DNA of 36,467 bases, from the NCBI GenBank assembly GCA_005791875.1, contig SXTU01000175.1, positions 1 through 36,467 on the forward strand, written 5' to 3'. The notes under the pieces are model-generated. The model had not been told where the DNA came from, ran no database searches, and saw nothing but the letters and a program-made list of their open reading frames with translations. The DNA is from Verrucomicrobiales bacterium. Its GTDB lineage: Bacteria; Verrucomicrobiota; Verrucomicrobiia; Limisphaerales; SXTU01. Both the position numbers and the translations under genes were made by a program. Shown here in pieces: positions 16,777 through 25,842 of the stretch (its first letter is position 1; the number at the start of each line of letters is the position of its first letter).

Positions 16777-17796
16777 ATGGTGTCGCTTTCGCGCAGGAGC
16801 TACTGTGGGCGCATTCGACACCCGGTTCTCATTTTCAGTTGCCTCCTGCTGGTCGTCGCAGGCCGTTGCCCAGCCGCCCTGCATGAGGTCGTGCGCGACT
16901 GGCCGGCGCTGCCGCCCACGCACGTCCTTGGTGAATGCACCGCCGTGGCCGGGGATTCGGGCGAGAATGTCGTGGGGCTCCATCGCAGCGGGCGCGGGTG
17001 GACGACGCCGTTTGCGACCGAACCCATCGCCGCCCTGACGGTGAGCGTGATTGACGGGCGCACGGGCAAGCTGCTCGCCGCGTGGGGTGCGAACGAGTTC
17101 ATCATGCCGCATGGCCTCTCGCTTGACGGCGCGGACAACGTGTGGCTCACCGATGTGGGGCGGCATCCGGTCTTCAAGTTTTCGCCTGACGGCAAAAAGC
17201 TCGTGCTCACGCTCGGCGAACGCGGTGTGTCCGGCGCGGACCAGACGCACTTCAACCAATCCACGAATGTCGCGGTGCTGGCGGACGGCTCGTTCTATGT
17301 GAGCGACGGCTACCGCAACACGCGCGTGGTGAAGTTCACCTCCGACGGAAAGTATGACTTCGAGTGGGGCGGCAAGGGCGCTGGGCTAGGACAGATCAAC
17401 CTCCCGCATGGCGTGGCGGTGGACGCGCAGGGTCGCGTGATCGTCTGCGACCGCTCCAACTCGCGGCTGCAAGTCTTCGATCCGCGCGGGAAGTTTCTCG
17501 CCGAGTGGAAGGGGCCACTCATCGGGCGGCCGTATGGCGTGGGCGCCTGTGCGGATGGCCATGTGTTTCTGATTGATGGCGGCGACGGCACGGGGAAGAC
17601 GGCGGAGCGTCCGCGCGGGGTGGAACTGGACGCGGAAGGTCGCGTGGTGGACCGCTTCGGCGGCTTCGGCAGCGGGGCAGGGGAGTTTGAACGCGGACAC
17701 GACATCGCGGTGGCGAAGGACGGCGCGGTGTATGTCGCGGACGCGGCAGGGAAGCGGGTGCAGAAGTTTTTGCGGAGGGCAGCAGTGGCGCAGTAG
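16777..17796 (+). CDS. Secreted NHL-repeat beta-propeller (peptidylamidoglycolate lyase-like)
   Basis: With ATG at 16777 the product has 339 residues: a basic n-region and hydrophobic core (VLIFSCLLLVVAG) forming a signal peptide, then a run of NHL-type blades such as FIMPHGLSLDGADNVWLTD, HPVFKFSPDGKKL, INLPHGVAVDAQGRVIVCD and RLQVFDPRGKF. The arrangement resembles the propeller of peptidylamidoglycolate lyase and related secreted bacterial proteins; an enzymatic role cannot be confirmed from the sequence. An in-frame ATG at 16690 would add 29 residues ahead of the signal peptide. I prefer 16777 because AAAGGA (16761-16766) sits at ribosome-binding distance and the signal then starts properly. 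It follows pyc on the same strand with a 128-base gap. Confidence 0.85.
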   Translation: MVSLSRRSYCGRIRHPVLIFSCLLLVVAGRCPAALHEVVRDWPALPPTHVLGECTAVAGDSGENVVGLHRSGRGWTTPFATEPIAALTVSVIDGRTGKLLAAWGANEFIMPHGLSLDGADNVWLTDVGRHPVFKFSPDGKKLVLTLGERGVSGADQTHFNQSTNVAVLADGSFYVSDGYRNTRVVKFTSDGKYDFEWGGKGAGLGQINLPHGVAVDAQGRVIVCDRSNSRLQVFDPRGKFLAEWKGPLIGRPYGVGACADGHVFLIDGGDGTGKTAERPRGVELDAEGRVVDRFGGFGSGAGEFERGHDIAVAKDGAVYVADAAGKRVQKFLRRAAVAQ

Positions 17797-17868
17797 GCGA
17801 ACCGAAAGTCAACAAGACGGGGGCTGGCCCGTTCCACCCTGGCTCGACGGGAGCGCCTTGATGAACGC

Positions 17869-19155
17869 CTACTTCCCGCCGAGGCTGACGAGGTGGTTCT
17901 CGGTGTGGATGAACATGCGGCCTAGCGCGACAGCGGGCGTGGAGTGGCAGAGTTCCCCGAGCACGTAACGGTGCAGCACGTTGAACTTCTCGCTCGCCTC
18001 GGCGACGACGAGTTCACCAGCGGTTGAGACCGCGAAGAGCCGGCCGTCCACCCACACGGGCGAGCCGAAGAAGTTCCCACCCACGCGCTCTTGGTAGCGG
18101 ATTTCGCCGGTGGGCGCGTGCAGGCAGGTCAGCACGCCGGCGTCGCTCAAGAGCCACGCGAGTTCGCCGACCACGACGCCCGTGGGCACGTAGGGCGCGG
18201 ACTTCTTCATCTGATAGGCCAGCTCGGGCTTGCGGCCTTTCGCGGCGTCACCAGCCTTGATCACGGTCACGTAGTTGCCGCCGCCGCCGCTGCCGCAGGA
18301 GCCGAAAATGAAGTCACCCGCGATGAGCGGCGAGCTGCAGCTCCGCATGGTGAACGCCTGCGCGTATTCCCAAAGCACCTTGCCCGTGTCCGGTGCGACG
18401 GCGTAGATGCCATGACCCTGGCTGTTGAAGATGAGCGCAGGCTTGCCACCCTTCGGCTCGTAGAGGCTCGGCGTGGAGTAGGCGACCACATGGCTGTTGC
18501 GCGGCGTCTGCCAGATGGTCGAGCCGGATTTTGCATCCACCGCCACGATGAAGCTCTCGCCGGAGCGCGTGCTGCCCTTCACGTTCTTCGCGTCGTCCTG
18601 CTCGTTGCCGAGAATGACCATGCCGTTGTGCACGATGGGCGAGATGCCGCAGCCGTGCTGGCTGACGAACGGGCCGAAGTCTCGCTCCCACTTCACCTTC
18701 CCTGCGTGGTCCAGCGCGGCGAGTTTGAAATGCTCCAGCTCGTTCCAGATGACATACACGTGCTGGGCGTCCACGGCGGGCGAGGCGGCGGCGAAGTTGT
18801 TGAACTTGTGCGGCGTGAAGGGCGCTTGCTTGAAGTCATGCCGCCAAAGCTGCTTGCCGGTGATGGCATCGTGGCATAGCACGCGCACGCCGCCGCTCCG
18901 GCTGTCGCACGTCGTGACGAACAGCTTGTTCCCCCACAGCCCCGGCGACGAGTGACCGACGCCCGGCAACTCCACGCGCCAGTTCACATCGGCGTCGGTG
19001 AGCTTCGTTTGAATGGTCTTGGCGTGGCTGATGCCCGTGCCGTTCGGCCCGTGGAAGCGCGTCCACTCCTGAGCGGAGGCGGTGGCGATCAGGGTGAACA
19101 GAATAAGGGTTCGCAGCATGGGATGGCAGACGGGACTGAGCGACAGAGGCTTCAT
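17869..19155 (-). CDS. Secreted PQQ-type beta-propeller protein
   Basis: A 428-residue protein if started at ATG 19155 (416 if at 19119). Either start gives a signal peptide around RTLILFTLIATASAQ. The mature part consists of PQQ-like blades: EWTRFHGPNGTGIS, SSPGLWGNKLFVTT, DAITGKQLWRHDF, VDAKSGSTIWQTPR, APDTGKVLWEYAQA and HAPTGEIRYQERVG. No quinoprotein dehydrogenase active-site residues are evident, so it is probably a structural or binding propeller of the kind common in Planctomycetota and Verrucomicrobiota. It starts 17 bases after the stop of the SNF2 helicase gene, so they are probably co-transcribed although no functional link is obvious. A longer open frame to 19545 is antisense-type noise over the helicase gene. 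Confidence 0.85.
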   Translation of the reverse strand: MKPLSLSPVCHPMLRTLILFTLIATASAQEWTRFHGPNGTGISHAKTIQTKLTDADVNWRVELPGVGHSSPGLWGNKLFVTTCDSRSGGVRVLCHDAITGKQLWRHDFKQAPFTPHKFNNFAAASPAVDAQHVYVIWNELEHFKLAALDHAGKVKWERDFGPFVSQHGCGISPIVHNGMVILGNEQDDAKNVKGSTRSGESFIVAVDAKSGSTIWQTPRNSHVVAYSTPSLYEPKGGKPALIFNSQGHGIYAVAPDTGKVLWEYAQAFTMRSCSSPLIAGDFIFGSCGSGGGGNYVTVIKAGDAAKGRKPELAYQMKKSAPYVPTGVVVGELAWLLSDAGVLTCLHAPTGEIRYQERVGGNFFGSPVWVDGRLFAVSTAGELVVAEASEKFNVLHRYVLGELCHSTPAVALGRMFIHTENHLVSLGGK

Positions 19156-19172
19156 CAGGCTGGAAGCCAGGG

Positions 19173-22100
19173 TTATTCGAACAACCCCTGAATCTCCTCC
19201 CACGTCAGGTTGTCCGCGAGCGTTTCCTCGCCGCCGAGTGTGGCCTTGATGATGGCGCGCTTCTTCTGCTGGAGTGACAAAATCTTCTCCTCCACCGTGC
19301 CGCGCGTGATGAGCTTGTAGCTCGTCACCACGCGGGTCTGGCCAATGCGGTGCGCGCGGTCCGTAGCCTGGTCCTCGACTGCGGGATTCCACCACGGGTC
19401 GAAGTGAACCACCGTATCCGCGCCGGTGAGCGTGAGGCCGACGCCGCCGGCCGTGAGGCTGATGAGGAAGACGGGAATCTTCGCGTTGCCCTGGAACTTC
19501 TCCACCACCGCCCCGCGATTCGTCGTCGAGCCGTCGAGGTAGCAATACTCGATGTTCTCCGTCGCGAGCTTGGCCTTGAGCAGCGCGAGCATGGTGGTGA
19601 ACTGGCTGAAGACCAGCACGCGATGCCCGCCGTCCACCGCTTGTTCCAACAGCTCGCCGAACATCGCCAGCTTACCGGAATCGTCGTCGGTGAACTTCGC
19701 ATCTACCATCTTGAGCAGCCGCAGGTCGCAGCAGATTTGCCGCAGCCGCAGCAGTGCGTTGAGGACAATCATCTTGCTCTTCGCCACGCCCTGCGCGCCG
19801 ACGGCGTCCATGACTTCCTTGCGACTGACGGCGAGGACCTGCTTGTAAATCTCCGCCTGGTCGTCGGTGAGTTCGCAGTAGGAAACTTGTTCGAGCTTCG
19901 CGGGCAAATCCTTCGCCACCTCGGTCTTGAGGCGACGCAAAATAAACGGCCGCAACCGCCGCCCTAGCCGCGCCTGCACGGCCTCGTCCTTGTCGCGCGT
20001 GATGGGCTGCTCGTAGCGCTCTTTGAAGTCGGTGGCCGAGCCAAGGTAGCCCGGCATGAGGAAGTCGAAGATGCTCCAAAGGTCGAGGACGGAGTTCTCC
20101 ATCGGTGTGCCGGTCAGCACGACGCGGTGCGTGGTCTTCACGGCTTTCACGGCCTGCGAGTTTTGCGTCTCGCGGTTTTTGATGTGCTGTGCCTCGTCGA
20201 GCACGAGCGTGTCGAACTCAAACTCACGATACTTCTCCGCGTCGCGCCGGATGAGCGCATAGCTGGTGATGACGAGGTCGCTCTTCGCGATGTCCTCGAA
20301 GCGCGAGTGCCGCCCCGCGCCGTGCAGCGCGACGACCTTCAGCGTGGGCGTGAACTTCTTCGCTTCGGCCAGCCAGTTGAACACGAGCGAGGTCGGGCAG
20401 ACGATGAGCACCGGGCCAGAGAGCTTGCGGTTCGTGTGGCACGACTGAAGAAACGCCAGCGTCTGGAGCGTTTTGCCTAAGCCCATTTCGTCCGCGAGGA
20501 TGCCGCCGAATTTGTTGTCACGGAGGAACTGCATCCACGCCACGCCCTGCTTCTGGTAGGGGCGCAACACGTTTTCCAGCGAGCCGAGCGGCGGGCAAGT
20601 CACCTTCGTCACGCCGCTCTGCTGCGAAGCGCGGTCGCGCCAACCGGCGGCGGCCTGCACCTGCCAACCCGACTGCTGGCGGAGCGTGGCATCGAGGAAG
20701 CCCGCCTGCTCGTTGCTGAAGCGGTAGCCCTTCGCGTGTTGTTGCGGCGCGCAGTCGCGCAGCACCTCGTTGAATTCCTCCAGCGCGCTCGTGTCGATGA
20801 GCGCGATGCGCCCGTTCTTCAGCCGCGTCGTCCCGTTGCCGGACAGGATGAGCCGCTGGATGTCGGCGGCGGAAAACTTCTCCCCGTCCGCCGAGCCGAG
20901 CGACATCTCGACATCGAACCACCGTTCGCCCGAGGGCCGGATTTCAAAGCGCGGTTCCAGCCGCTCGAAGTTCTTCGTCGTGCTATGCTGGAGCCGCTCT
21001 TCCAGCGACACGTCCCATTCCTTCTGCCAGCGGGGGTAGTCCTTCGCGAAGAAGCGCACGACGTTGCCCTCGCCGTGAAGGTTCCAGCGGCCCTGCGGGT
21101 CGGGGCCGTTGAAGCCCGCGCGCCGCATCCGCTCGCTCGCCGCGACCTCCGCGCCGAAGTCGCGCGTCGAGTAGCGCGTGGTGCATTTCGGGTCCGGCAG
21201 CCAGAGCGACTCGTCCTTGCTCGTGACGCCCACGGTCATGATGCGCGGGCCGTAAGCGCACTGGAGCTGCGCCTGCACCTGCGCCAGCCCGCCATCCAGC
21301 GCGAGGATGAAGCGTGGCGACTGAGGTTCCAGCGTGAACTCATCAATGCCGAAGTTCGCGTCCACCTCGCTCTCGGCTTCGAGCACGGCCAACTCCTGGC
21401 TCAAGAACAGCGGCACGCGCGCGCGCGGCAGCTTCATCGGCGCTTGGAAGAGCGAACGCCACTGCTTCGGCAAACCCACCGGCTCCAGCGAGTCGCTGCG
21501 AAATGCCCAGAGCGATTCGCCTGCGATGAGTGTCGGCGCACGCAAACCGGACGGCAGGTTCATGCGAATTTCACCGGAAGTTTCGAGCGTCACCTCGACG
21601 GCCACGCGCCACGATGTCGCGCCGATGGCGAGCGGCTGTCCGCGCCCGAGCGCGACGCGCGGATGACCGCCGAGCGCGTCGAGGAGTTGGGTCAGCTCGA
21701 CGAGCGTGAGCATCAGGCCGCCGGGCGTTTCGTTTCCGGCGAGTTCCTCGGCCTTGTCGAGCAGGCGCGCGTCCTCTGGCGAGAGCGCGAAGGGCTGGTT
21801 CATCGGCAGCGCACTGAGCGGTGCGCGACCCCGCGCCCACTTGCCCTCGAACGTGACCATCACCTTCCCACGCTCGATGCCCGCCGCGAATGTCGGCGGC
21901 AGGATGACGGAGATTTCCACCGGCTCGCCGTTCACCGCGCGCTTGAGCTTCGGACCCGGCTGCGGCTCCGACTCGCGCGCGACCGGGCGCGTGGCTCCGA
22001 GTCGCGCAGGCAGCGGCGTCGCCGTGTCGCTGCCGCGCGGCACGGGCTTGTTGCTCAGAATGTGATGCAGCCCGATCGCCACGGAGTGCGCGCAGATGAC

Positions 22101-22334
22101 GCCGCCCTCGCGCGAGGCGCGGCAGGTGCACAGGTTATCAATGTCCACAGGCCCTTTGATGACCAGTCCCGCGCGATAGGACGATGTGCCTTCCTGCACG
22201 ACGCCCTTGAGCAGCGGCGGTGTCCAGTTCGAGGACAGCACTTTCCCGGCGGCCAGCAGCGCCCGAGCGCCCTTGACCGCTTCCCAGCCGGCGGACTTCG
22301 CGAAGAAGGCCTCCGTCAACTCGGTGAAACTCAT
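19173..22334 (-). CDS. SNF2-family helicase with N-terminal SWIM zinc finger
   Basis: A 1053-residue protein from ATG at 22334. The N-terminal region has a SWIM zinc-binding motif: CxC-x9-CxH with Cys69, Cys71, Cys81 and His83 (CTCRASREGGVICAH). A long middle region without clear motifs (about 100-590) resembles the extra domain of bacterial SNF2/RapA-like proteins. The ATPase core begins with ILADEMGLGKT (Lys621), then DEAQ at 713-716, LTGTPMENSVLDLWSIFDF, and the second helicase lobe with VFSQFTTML, YLDGSTTNR and DRAHRIGQTR. These proteins translocate on double-stranded DNA and remodel protein-DNA complexes; the specific role is unknown. An upstream GTG-type extension to 22466 is possible but would overlap the divergent promoter. 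The next gene follows after 17 bases. Confidence 0.94.
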   Translation of the reverse strand: MSFTELTEAFFAKSAGWEAVKGARALLAAGKVLSSNWTPPLLKGVVQEGTSSYRAGLVIKGPVDIDNLCTCRASREGGVICAHSVAIGLHHILSNKPVPRGSDTATPLPARLGATRPVARESEPQPGPKLKRAVNGEPVEISVILPPTFAAGIERGKVMVTFEGKWARGRAPLSALPMNQPFALSPEDARLLDKAEELAGNETPGGLMLTLVELTQLLDALGGHPRVALGRGQPLAIGATSWRVAVEVTLETSGEIRMNLPSGLRAPTLIAGESLWAFRSDSLEPVGLPKQWRSLFQAPMKLPRARVPLFLSQELAVLEAESEVDANFGIDEFTLEPQSPRFILALDGGLAQVQAQLQCAYGPRIMTVGVTSKDESLWLPDPKCTTRYSTRDFGAEVAASERMRRAGFNGPDPQGRWNLHGEGNVVRFFAKDYPRWQKEWDVSLEERLQHSTTKNFERLEPRFEIRPSGERWFDVEMSLGSADGEKFSAADIQRLILSGNGTTRLKNGRIALIDTSALEEFNEVLRDCAPQQHAKGYRFSNEQAGFLDATLRQQSGWQVQAAAGWRDRASQQSGVTKVTCPPLGSLENVLRPYQKQGVAWMQFLRDNKFGGILADEMGLGKTLQTLAFLQSCHTNRKLSGPVLIVCPTSLVFNWLAEAKKFTPTLKVVALHGAGRHSRFEDIAKSDLVITSYALIRRDAEKYREFEFDTLVLDEAQHIKNRETQNSQAVKAVKTTHRVVLTGTPMENSVLDLWSIFDFLMPGYLGSATDFKERYEQPITRDKDEAVQARLGRRLRPFILRRLKTEVAKDLPAKLEQVSYCELTDDQAEIYKQVLAVSRKEVMDAVGAQGVAKSKMIVLNALLRLRQICCDLRLLKMVDAKFTDDDSGKLAMFGELLEQAVDGGHRVLVFSQFTTMLALLKAKLATENIEYCYLDGSTTNRGAVVEKFQGNAKIPVFLISLTAGGVGLTLTGADTVVHFDPWWNPAVEDQATDRAHRIGQTRVVTSYKLITRGTVEEKILSLQQKKRAIIKATLGGEETLADNLTWEEIQGLFE

Positions 22335-22434
22335 CCGTGCGACTCTGCCGGACGCGGCGGGCGCTTGGCAAAAAACTTTTCCGATTGGTCCGGCGCGGAG
22401 TTGAAGCCGCGCCGTGAGTTTCTGGGGAACCAGG

Positions 22435-22462
22435 TTGTCAATTTCCGGTTGCCCTGTATAAC
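22435..22462 (+). promoter_or_regulatory. Sigma70-type promoter for the ABC operon
   Basis: TTGTCA (22435-22440) and TATAAC (22457-22462) each match the consensus at 5 of 6 positions with a 16-base spacer. Transcription would begin near 22469, which is the GTG start of the next gene, implying a leaderless or almost leaderless transcript. It lies in the 134-base divergent gap facing the helicase gene. Confidence 0.55.
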
Positions 22463-22468
22463 ACACGC

Positions 22469-24883
22469 GTGCTCCGCCCGTTCGTGCTCGCCCTCGTGCT
22501 CGCTTTTGCGTGCGACGGGCTGGCGCAGCAGGACGCGCCGCGCATCCGCAACGCGCAGGCGGGCTTCGGCGGTCAGTTCCGCAACCGCCACTGGATTCCG
22601 CTCGTGGTGGACATCGAGAACCCCGGTCCAGCGCGCACCGGGTTGCTCGTGGCGGAGACGGAGACGGCGTTCACGCGACAGCGCGTGCAGTTCACCCGGC
22701 CGGTCATCCTGCCCGCGCAGTCCTTCCGGCAGTTCGAGTTTCCCATCCTGCCGGACTTGCGGCCGGTGCTGTCGGACAAGGTGCGCTTCGACCGTGTGGT
22801 GAGCGTGAAGCTCACGGACGGCGGCTTGCAGACGTGGAGCCAGAACGAGGCGATTGGCAGCCAGGTCGCGGAGGATGCGTTCTTCGTGCTGATCGCGGAC
22901 GCGGGCTTCGGCGGGTATCGCGGGTTGCGAGACATGACCATCGGCGTGGAGAGGCGGATCTTCGCCCGCGCGCAGACGGCTCCGAAGAATCTGCCGAGGC
23001 GGCCGCTGAACTTGCGCGGGTTCGACGCGCTCGTGATGGGCGGGCTGGCGGAGACCGATCTGTCGCCGCTGCAACTGCATTCGTTGCGCGACTACGTGGA
23101 GCTGGGCGGCCATCTCATCGTGCTGCCGTCGGCGATGCCGGGGATCAGCCCGGCGCTGGCGGAACTGCTGCCCGGCACGTTAGTCTCGACGCAGCGGGTG
23201 GAGACGCTGCCCGAGGTGGCGGGCGGATTTGTTTTCACGAATGGCGTGGGCATCGCGCGGCTCGTGCCGGAGCGCGGCGAGGTGACTGTCGGCACGCGCG
23301 AGCGGCCGTGGATTGTCTCGCGAGCCAGCGGGGCAGGGCGGGTGACGATGCTGGCCTTCGAGGCCGGCAGCGAAGATTTCAGCGTTTGGCCGGGGGCGAA
23401 GAATTATTGGCGCGAGCTGCTCGGCAACGCGCCGCAGTTCCTGCATCACGCGGACCGGCTGCTGTCGCGGGACTCGCAAGTCGAGCGTGTGCTGGCCAGC
23501 CTGGCGGGCATGAAGGTGCTCTCGCGTCACGGCGTGCTGCTGTATCTCGGGGGCGTCTGCGGCGCGCTGCTGCTGGTGCTCGGGGCATTTCGTTTCACCG
23601 CACGCCCTGAGCGCGGCTGGGCCGTGGCGGCGGTGCTGGCGCTGGCGCTGGGGATCGGCGCTGTCACCGCGTCGGCGCGGTGGAAGTCTGCGCCTGAACC
23701 TTTCCTGAACGAAGTCTTTGTGGCCACCGCCCGCAGCGGCGAAGACACGGGGCAGGTGCAGGCGGCGCTGGGGCTGTTCTCGCCGACGGAGCGGAAGTTC
23801 AACCTCCGCACGTCCACGGACAGCGCGTCGCTCTCGCCGGGCCGCAGTGCGCTCACGCCGCCGGAGCTGCTGCGCATGGACTACGAGGCGCAGCTTTCGC
23901 TCAATGAGCTGGCCGTCCGCGCGGATGATCTCCGCACGCTGATAGGTCGCGCGCCGCAGACGGCGGTGCGCGCGCCCGTGCTGCGCGCGCGGATCGGCGC
24001 CGAGGGATTTGCGGTCGTGGTCTCGAACCGTTCGGACGCGGTGCTGTCCGGGGCATTCGTGAAGTTCAACCGCTTCGTCGCTCCGCTGCCGGACGTGGCA
24101 CCGGGCGCGCAGATCGAGCGCGCCGGCCTGCGCGTGAACGCGCGCCGGGACTCGACGGAGCTGTTGCGTTCCGCGCGGCAGCAAGACCGCGAGCGACTGC
24201 GCGAAACCTTCTTTCCGACGCCCGTGTATTCGGCTGACCCTTCGATGAGCTACGACGAGCGCCGCTTCCAACGGCTGCTGCGCGGGCGCGAGCCGCAGCC
24301 GGTGCTGTTCAGTTGGAGCGACGCGCCGGCATTTCCGCTGTCGTCCATCGAGCCACCGGTGGCGCGGCGCGCGGTGGGACTGCTCGCGGTCGAAGGCGGC
24401 ATCGAGTTCGCGGGGCCGGCGCTGCTGCTGCCGCCGGGAGTCATGCCGATGCAGCTCCGCAATCTGGGCGCGCATGCGTTCGAGCGGACGGAAGGCAATT
24501 TCGCCGGCGGGCGTCCGGGCCAGGTGGCGATTGAGTTCAGCCTGCCGCCGGGTTGTCCGACGCTTGAGGCGCGCGAGATGACGGTTCACTTCGAGTTTCG
24601 CGGGACAGCGTTCCAGCCGGAGCTTTACGTTGCCCCCGGCAACTTCGACATGCAGGGCGACATAGCGCGACTAGTTGCGCGCATGGAGAAGATTTCCACG
24701 CCGCTGCCCGCGCGCGTGCCGGACCCGGGGCGCTTCGTCCATGCCGGTGCGCGAAGCGTCATCATCGTGGTGAACGTCACCCACACCGCCGAGGGCAAGC
24801 GCCTTGGCACCACAATGAACCCGAACCTCCACACCTGGCAGATCCGCGACCTCGACCTCGAACTCAAGGGCACCACGCCATGA
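22469..24883 (+). CDS. Membrane-anchored auxiliary protein of an ABC-2 type exporter, GATase1-like domain
   Basis: An 804-residue protein from GTG at 22469, with a signal peptide (LRPFVLALVLAFACDGLAQ). Residues ~140-335 look like a class I glutamine amidotransferase-like Rossmann domain without an evident catalytic triad: FDALVMGGLAETDLSPLQL, LRDYVELGGHLIVLPS and GAGRVTMLAFEAG. Two adjacent transmembrane segments follow (about 356-375 and 381-400), then a second large region that is beta-rich and extracytoplasmic or cytoplasmic depending on topology. Similar proteins (for example GldG-type auxiliary subunits of gliding-associated ABC systems) accompany ABC-2 exporters; homology to GldG is not proven here. 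Its TGA overlaps the ATG of the ATPase gene (ATGA at 24880-24883), showing translational coupling. Confidence 0.8.
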   Translation: MLRPFVLALVLAFACDGLAQQDAPRIRNAQAGFGGQFRNRHWIPLVVDIENPGPARTGLLVAETETAFTRQRVQFTRPVILPAQSFRQFEFPILPDLRPVLSDKVRFDRVVSVKLTDGGLQTWSQNEAIGSQVAEDAFFVLIADAGFGGYRGLRDMTIGVERRIFARAQTAPKNLPRRPLNLRGFDALVMGGLAETDLSPLQLHSLRDYVELGGHLIVLPSAMPGISPALAELLPGTLVSTQRVETLPEVAGGFVFTNGVGIARLVPERGEVTVGTRERPWIVSRASGAGRVTMLAFEAGSEDFSVWPGAKNYWRELLGNAPQFLHHADRLLSRDSQVERVLASLAGMKVLSRHGVLLYLGGVCGALLLVLGAFRFTARPERGWAVAAVLALALGIGAVTASARWKSAPEPFLNEVFVATARSGEDTGQVQAALGLFSPTERKFNLRTSTDSASLSPGRSALTPPELLRMDYEAQLSLNELAVRADDLRTLIGRAPQTAVRAPVLRARIGAEGFAVVVSNRSDAVLSGAFVKFNRFVAPLPDVAPGAQIERAGLRVNARRDSTELLRSARQQDRERLRETFFPTPVYSADPSMSYDERRFQRLLRGREPQPVLFSWSDAPAFPLSSIEPPVARRAVGLLAVEGGIEFAGPALLLPPGVMPMQLRNLGAHAFERTEGNFAGGRPGQVAIEFSLPPGCPTLEAREMTVHFEFRGTAFQPELYVAPGNFDMQGDIARLVARMEKISTPLPARVPDPGRFVHAGARSVIIVVNVTHTAEGKRLGTTMNPNLHTWQIRDLDLELKGTTP

Positions 24884-25842
24884 TCGTCACTGAAGCACTG
24901 ACCAAATCCTACGGCGATGTCCTCGCGTTGGACGATCTCAGCCTCGACATCGGCGAGGGCGAGATCTTCGGCTACATCGGCCCCACCGGCGCGGGCAAGA
25001 GCACGACCATCCGCATCCTCTCCGGTCTGCTGCGGCCCACCAGCGGCAGCGCGCGCGTGGCGGACGTGGACGTGGTGCGCCACCCGCAGGAGGCCAAGCG
25101 CGTGGTCGGCTACATGCCGGACATCTTCGGCGTTTATCACGGTATGCGCGTCTGGGAATACCTGGACTTCTTCGGCGCGGCCTACCGGATGCCGCGCGCT
25201 GTCCGGCGCGCGCGCATTGACGAGGTGCTGCATATCACCGGCACGGATGAGATGCGCGATTACTTCGTGGACTCGCTGTCGCGCGGCATGCAGCAGCGCG
25301 TCGGCATCGCACGTGCGCTGATTCACGATCCTAAGGTGCTCTTCCTGGATGAACCCACCTCCGGCCTCGACCCGCGCGCCCGCATCGAAATGCGCCAACT
25401 CCTGAAGCATCTCAAGGAACTCGGCAAGACCGTCCTCGTCTCGTCGCACATCCTGCCCGAGCTGGCGTCCGTCTGCGACCGCATCGGTATCCTCGAACAG
25501 TCGCGGCTGCTCCTGTGCGACCGGATGGAGGCGGTGCTGCGGCAGGTGGAGCTGCGGCGGTTGATCGAGATCGAAGTGCTGGACGACCCCGCTGGCGCTG
25601 GCGCGGCGCTCGCGGCGCAGTTTCCCGCGCCCAAGCTCGTGGTGACTGAGACTGTGGGGCGGATGCTGCGGCTGTCCTTCGCGGGCGAGGACGCGGAGAT
25701 CGCGGGGCTGCTCGCGTTCCTCATACAGCAAGGCATCGGCGTGCTGTGGTATCGCGAAGTGCCGATGGACTTGGAGCACATCTACATGAAGATCACCACG
25801 CAGGCGAAGGCCGGCAAACGGAGGAGCGACGATGCTGAGTAA
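24880..25842 (+). CDS. ABC transporter ATP-binding protein
   Basis: A 320-residue ATPase of the ABC-2/CcmA-type exporter class. It has Walker A GPTGAGKST (residues 34-42, with Thr where Asn is usual), signature LSRGMQQR (133-140), Walker B VLFLDEP with Asp157-Glu158, the D-loop SGLD and the switch His in SSHI. The last ~100 residues form a C-terminal regulatory extension, as in many exporters of this class. It starts within the stop codon of the auxiliary gene and overlaps the permease gene by 11 bases, so the three proteins are almost certainly made together. The exported substrate is unknown. Confidence 0.96.
   Translation: MIVTEALTKSYGDVLALDDLSLDIGEGEIFGYIGPTGAGKSTTIRILSGLLRPTSGSARVADVDVVRHPQEAKRVVGYMPDIFGVYHGMRVWEYLDFFGAAYRMPRAVRRARIDEVLHITGTDEMRDYFVDSLSRGMQQRVGIARALIHDPKVLFLDEPTSGLDPRARIEMRQLLKHLKELGKTVLVSSHILPELASVCDRIGILEQSRLLLCDRMEAVLRQVELRRLIEIEVLDDPAGAGAALAAQFPAPKLVVTETVGRMLRLSFAGEDAEIAGLLAFLIQQGIGVLWYREVPMDLEHIYMKITTQAKAGKRRSDDAE

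Noticed and set aside
19156-19545. N-terminal extension of the PQQ propeller
   Set aside because: It overlaps the helicase gene in another frame and precedes a proper signal peptide at 19155 or 19119.
20736-22802. 688-codon plus-strand frame
   Set aside because: It is antisense to the helicase and runs out of frame into the operon gene; the translation is Arg-rich noise.
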